Below, in pieces: positions 56,870 through 64,000 of a DNA stretch of 64,000 bases. Under the pieces are notes generated by a model, which did not search any database, had not been told where the DNA came from, and saw only the letters and a list, made by a program, of their open reading frames with translations. Position 1 is the stretch's first letter; the number at the start of each line of letters is the position of its first letter. The DNA comes from Castanea sativa (lineage: Eukaryota; Streptophyta; Magnoliopsida; Fagales; Fagaceae): the NCBI RefSeq assembly GCF_040712315.1, contig NC_134013.1:18077001-18141000 (forward strand). The letters are read 5' to 3'. The position numbers and the translations under genes were made by a program.

Positions 56870-57160
56870 CATTTTGACCTGCAATATTGTAACTTGAAAG
56901 AAACAAATTGACATTTATAATTATATTTATGAATCTGATGAGTTTGCAATGTCAGTTGCAAGTTGACATTTACTCATCTCAAGAATTTCGGATGTATTTA
57001 CTCACACTCACAAAATAAAAAATAAATAAAAAAAAAAAAGAAGAAGAAAGAAAAAAGATGCTTGAACTAGTGACAGCAACACACGCCACCAACCACCATT
57101 GTCATATTGACTCTTCCAAGACAAACATTAAATTTGAATTCAATATCTATCCTTACGTGA
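56870..57160. repeat. GLR-upstream duplicated segment, copy B continued
   Basis: GACATTTATAATTATATTTATGAATCTGATGA, AATTTCGGATG and CAAGACAAACATTAAATT match 17740-18000 and 18430-18470 in order. Palindromic MITE copy 1 and the (ATT)n run are missing here. Confidence 0.55.
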
Positions 57161-57254
57161 ATTTAAATCCTCCATCCCAATTTTAATGTTTCATTTTATG
57201 CCTCTCAATCACAATTAACCAAGTGATTTTTTTTTTTTGAGAAGATAAGTTATA

Positions 57255-57602
57255 CTTCCTCCGTCCCAGTTTATTTGTCATCTATTCTATTTTGAAATGT
57301 CCAAAAATATTTTCATATTTCTAAAAATAAAAGTCATTAATTTACTTTTGTTTCTATTATACCCTTACTTTATTTTCAAAACTATTTGAAAAGAAAACTA
57401 ACAAATATTTAAAAAATCAATCTAATTGAGGTACCTTTTTAGTTGCCTCATTAAGAATAACTCTTTTTAGAAAAACTAATAAATTTATTTAAGAGTGGTT
57501 TTGTAAACTTATACTTTATTATAAGGCAGACAAGACAATAAATGATATTCCTTAAAAAATTTAGTTTTTCAAAATAGGACAAATAAATTAGGACGGAGTG
57601 AG
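57255..57602. mobile_element. Stowaway (Tc1/mariner) MITE
   Basis: 348 bp between TA dinucleotides (57253-57254 and 57603-57604). Left end CTTCCTCCGTCCCAGTTTAT, right end AAATTAGGACGGAGTGAG: inverted copies of the Stowaway CTCCCTCCGT terminus. AT-rich core, no ORF. Confidence 0.9.
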
Positions 57603-57604
57603 TA

Positions 57605-58539
57605 TTACTTTGATTATTTTAAAAAGAAAAAAAAAATATAGCAAGTTATAATTGGTAGAGTATGAAACAAAACACATTAAGTGGGTCAAAGATATATATA
57701 TTTCATGCACATTAGTTCAAGGGTACGAAGGAGCAAATGAAATGACCAGAATTGGACTTCTGAATCATAACATGATATTTTTCTTGGGGTGTTCAAAATG
57801 CTAACCAAATCAATTGAATTGCCTAAAATCAACCCTAAGGATTGTTAATGTCATAGAAGTATGAAGAAAGCACACATGATGCTCTCTTGATGGAACATAA
57901 ATTAAACTATTAGCTTTTGGTTGTAAACCTTGAATCCACAAAGGGTTTCCTTGAATCCATAAAGAGAAGAAAACTAGAATCCACTAGAGAAATAATTTGA
58001 CAGACGTTTGTGTTTATTGATAATAGTCTAATTTGCCTCTGGCAGCTACAAAACATATAAATACTGAGAAAAATGTTTGAAACTCTAATTCGCACTAATT
58101 ATGCGATTAGGTGACAAATACTAAAATGTACCAGAAATGGAAAAATTGAGTTAAATGCAGAATTATAAATTACTAACCTTAAGGGTTGTCCTAAAACAAG
58201 CGGGACCTTATTTTGACTTTTGCGCAAAAAGTTATTAAGGAAACAAAAATTACTATAACCGGAAAAATTGTAGTTTTTGGGACTTAAATGAAAGAATTTG
58301 TCATTTTCAAGAGGTATCTCGTGGCAAAGCAATGATTATTGTTCAAAAGGCCGTTTTGCTTTAACTTGCCACATTTTATGTGAGTCCGACTCCAAGGCCC
58401 ATGATTACTACTAATGTCTTTTTGCCTTGCGCAATAATTTCAAGCGTGTGTGAGAGTCCAGGAAGGCCGTGGCGGTCTATTTTGCATCAAGTCATCAATT
58501 GTGGTGAGTTTGGATGGGAAAATGATTCTTTCAAACTAA
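57605..58539. other. Spacer, no gene seen
   Basis: AT-rich; the short minus-strand frames at 57910-58332 have no recognisable domain and lie in low-complexity sequence. Confidence 0.4.
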
Positions 58540-58830
58540 TGTAACCATTCAAACTCTACCGATATCTTTTTATTAGATGTGAATTTTGAAAATCTAACTT
58601 TTGTATATCATGATTTTTATGTTCATAATATGCATGTCAAATTTCATTCAAATTAGATGTTATTTACTATTCAATTAATAAACTTGTTTTTTATACATAG
58701 TTTTAGATCACAAAAATTTGAAATTTAAATATTTGATTGATGATAAAGATTTTTTGAGTTTTTTGAAATTTTGTAAACATAATATAATAAGAACATGCAA
58801 TTCAACAGTTAGATTTACAAAACTCATATT
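58540..58830 (+). mobile_element. Palindromic-end MITE family P, copy 3
   Basis: GTGAATTTTGAAAATCTAAC near 58582 and AAAATTTGAAATTTAAATATT match the copies at 18035-18375 and 31143-31445. The right end carries the inverted GTTAGATTTACAAAACTCA. Confidence 0.6.
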
Positions 58831-59485
58831 AAATAAATAGATATTGACGAAATATAAAGAATTTTTATCCAAGTTAGTTTAAATATAAACCTTTTCGTTT
58901 GGATATTACCTGGGCTTAAAGGAAAATAATCTTTGAAGGATACCCCAGTTGGGTTGACGACGAACTATGTGCTCAAAGTCTCTTTCGGCATGGGACTATG
59001 TCATTGTGGATATTAAAAAAGGACCTTGGCCCATTATGTCTCTACTCAACTTGTTGCTGGTATTTTGTTGGCCCATCGTTTCTGACTTGATGTCTAATGG
59101 CAGATTGTAAATACTTTGTACTCCTATGATTTTCTTGACTTCATCGCTTTTTTACATACTTTAAAAAAAATGAATATACGGAGTCTCATTAAAAAAACTA
59201 AAGAGCTAAAAAGGGATCCTTTTTTATGAAAAAAAAAAAAAAAGTCCACAGGCGGAATATCATAAATAACGAAGAGAGAGAAGGTGATAAAAAAGAAAAA
59301 TTGATAATGCACCTATCTCACTACCATGGGAACTTTTTATTAATTGATCTTTAATATGTGAAATGAAATTCATGAATTGCCCAAAACGAAAACAACAGAG
59401 CCCAGTGGGCTTGCAGTGGGCCTTTAACGCTGGATTCAGCCCAACACCCCGAAGGCACCGACTTGACTTTTTTTAGTTTTAGTTT
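58831..59485. other. Spacer, no gene seen
   Basis: Some short, low-complexity frames only; the minus-strand Phe-rich frame at 59124-59312 is poly(A)-derived. Confidence 0.4.
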
Positions 59486-60640
59486 TGCGCCTAATACTAT
59501 ATATATAGTCTCTCTCTCTCTCTCGCAAATTAAATTAAATTAAATTAAATTACCCTCTAGTTTCTTCTTCTTCTTCTTCTTCAAAACCTAATCTGAATTG
59601 TACTCTCCGCGATCCAATTTTATCAGATCAAACAAGAAGATGATGGATACAAAAGTAAACACAACAACAAAAGAAAAAAGAAGCAGCAACAGCAAAAGTC
59701 AAAGCAAGGAACAACAAGCTTTACTGATACGTCCATGAACTTGGGGCTATGGATCCATAATAGATCATGTGGAAGTGGGATAATGTTCCCGTTTATTGTG
59801 TTGAGACATATGTTAGAATAGAGTTTGTTATTAATTTTAACATCTATGTTTATTAGAGTCCTTGGCATTTGGCAGTTAAGAGTGTTTGTAGTTCTTGGTA
59901 GTAGGAGTCCAATGGTTAACGATGGTTTAGTTGTATCCTAGTTTTTAGGAAAATATAATGTGAAGTGAGTCCCATGACTATTAGTTGTTGAGTTTTACCA
60001 GGAATTTTGTTTGGGAGTAGTTGGTTCCTTGTTTTTAGATTTTAAATGGGAAATGGCATGCCTTCGGTCACAAATAACTACGACTACTACAACAACAAAA
60101 GGCGTTTGATTGGCATTGCAATTTCATTTTTCCTTGCAAAATACCTTTATTCCGCCCATTATGTCACCGATACCGTCTTTCCAATGGAAGGTTGCATCCG
60201 TGGTTGGTTCCCCCCTGCTTCTAGCTCGGTATATCTTTCATGAGTCGTGACCCTCTTGGTTCGTTTCTTCACTATATTTATTTGGAAGGTTTCATCTATG
60301 GAAGACATTCTCTTGGGTGTACTAGAAATAATTCAATGTAAGCCTTGTATTAGACTATTCCTTTAATCATTTGGGGTGCCTTTGTGTTTTCTTTCTTTTA
60401 TTTCTTTGTCATTTTGATTTGGCTCTTGTTCAATGATTTGGTGAATGCTTGGAGTGGTGTTCCGATACTATAATGAGGCAAGGGCAGACCTTAAGCACAT
60501 GCATGTTTGAGTTCTTTTCTAACTTCTTTTCCTCAGAATCTGAGGAAGCAACTCCAATGCTATACCCTCATTGCTTGCAAGGCCCATTAGAATTTCTGCA
60601 GGAGGTAAGATGGTTTAAATTCTATGAATTTATTTAAGAT
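59486..60640 (+). other. Possible plus-strand gene remnant
   Basis: A TATATATATAG box at 59497, a CT-rich initiator zone and a TTC-rich leader precede an ATG at 59641 (MMDTKVNTTTKEK), giving a 32-codon basic ORF that ends at about 59738. Further on, 60046-60243 encodes 65 residues including RRLIGIAISFFLAKYLYSAHY, and 60449-60605 encodes FEFFSNFFSSESEEATPMLY...FLQE, followed by a good donor (GAGGTAAGA). No family is recognised and the pieces cannot be joined with confidence. It could be a truncated gene or chance. Confidence 0.3.
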
Positions 60641-61484
60641 GAATTATTTACTTAGGTCATATTTTTAATTAGGATGATTGCTATGTTTTGTTGTCTAGAA
60701 GAGTTCTAATCTTTATAAATGTAATTCATATCCACAAGGCTATTATTACATCAAATCAAATACTAGAAGTCTATGACCCAATTGGTATTGTCTGATTATT
60801 CATTTAATAAATTTGTTTGCCGCATCATAAACTGGACCAACGGCTCCGTTAAGCAAATACTAATTTTATGAAGGAGGTGCGATCAACAGGTGTTCACTAA
60901 ACTGCAAAATTGCACCCATTTAGGTGAATGAACCTTATGAAGTTTTCTTGACCTAAATTATGCCTTCATATTTGATTATAAAGTATGTTACTCTTTTTCT
61001 CTTTTTCCTTTTTTTTTTATAGCTCAGATAGAAATCTAAATCAAATGAACCTAATATACTAGCCCCATCCCTCTCCACCCAAGACCACTCAAACTTGTGT
61101 CCTCTTTAAGGCTTGGGGAAGTACCATTCCGTCCAACGTGGGCGGTGGTAAAGTATGTTACTCTTGATTTGGTTTGGTTTGGTTTTCTCTCTTCATTTAT
61201 TGTTGCTCAATTGTCAATAAAGTTAATGGAATAAGAGAGATTTTATAATAATAAAGTACAAGAATAATTATCATAGAGTAGACATTATACATTAAAATTC
61301 TTTTGTATTTATTCATAATAAAAACAAAACCCGTGAATAAACTCCTACTAGCTCATTTATAAATTTGTGTATGTGTGATGCCTTTAGTCCTCCACTAGTA
61401 ATATAAAAGGAAAACTATCTCTAAATAAAAGTATTATATCAATATCTATGTCTTTGTTTACAACTTACAAGAATGTAAATTATT
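60641..61484. other. 3' flank of GLR-2, no gene seen
   Basis: AT-rich spacer after the stop of the GLR-2 tail. No coding or clear repeat boundary. Confidence 0.4.

Positions 61485-64000
<2,516 letters not shown>

Overview
The window is plant nuclear DNA, almost certainly from a eudicot and probably a woody species. It has spliced clade-2 glutamate-receptor-like (GLR) genes, AT-rich intergenic DNA, many plant-type LTR retrotransposons of the Ty3/gypsy Tat and Tekay lineages and of Ty1/copia, a LINE, a Stowaway MITE and a tRNA-derived SINE. The naming of a woody host is inference from repeat style, not from a diagnostic gene. No rRNA or tRNA gene, CRISPR array or bacterial-type operon is present.

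The low-copy backbone is a tandem GLR array read on the minus strand. GLR-0 survives as a promoter and the first 42 codons at 7396-7521; a Tat retroelement LTR cuts it off inside exon 1. GLR-1 (28772-35432) is complete: five exons that stay in frame and predict 985 residues. GLR-2 (61485 to beyond the right edge) keeps the same exon structure but has a one-base frameshift after the last membrane helix. Sequence upstream of the GLR-0 stub (about 13.9-18.5 kb) resembles sequence upstream of GLR-1 (about 55.4-57.2 kb), so the duplicated unit was gene plus upstream spacer.

The spacers are filled by mobile DNA. At 1-1335 there is a fold-back element with minisatellite-like arms. At about 1660-7395 lies a decayed Tat element, split by a complete solo LTR (4049-4995) with a perfect 5-bp target duplication. 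From 7.9 to 13.1 kb come a CCGGTACC-rich inverted-repeat element, a hAT-like element (8789-9935), a plus-strand LINE endonuclease scrap and a 5'-truncated minus-strand LINE. From 14.2 to 18.4 kb come a MITE split by a solo LTR, a fold-back hairpin element and a palindromic MITE. At 20156-28431 sits a non-autonomous copia-like element with gag and a plant-transposon-domain ORF but no pol, itself carrying a solo LTR at 24048-25044.

Between GLR-1 and GLR-2, a second Tat element (35990-55218, minus strand) carries gag, protease remnant, RT, RNase H, integrase, a tandem-repeat block and an antisense gene, the layout known from Retand-like elements. A young chromodomain-bearing Tekay-type element (42102-51713, 2.4-2.5 kb LTRs, perfect 5-bp target duplication GTCGT) is nested in its RNase H region. 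Two MITEs, a Stowaway MITE and a possible small plus-strand gene remnant (59.5-60.65 kb) precede GLR-2.

Functionally, the only evidently intact host gene is GLR-1, a predicted plasma-membrane ligand-gated cation channel. Everything else is decaying or recently inserted transposable DNA. I ran no database search; family names come from recognised motifs and gene order.
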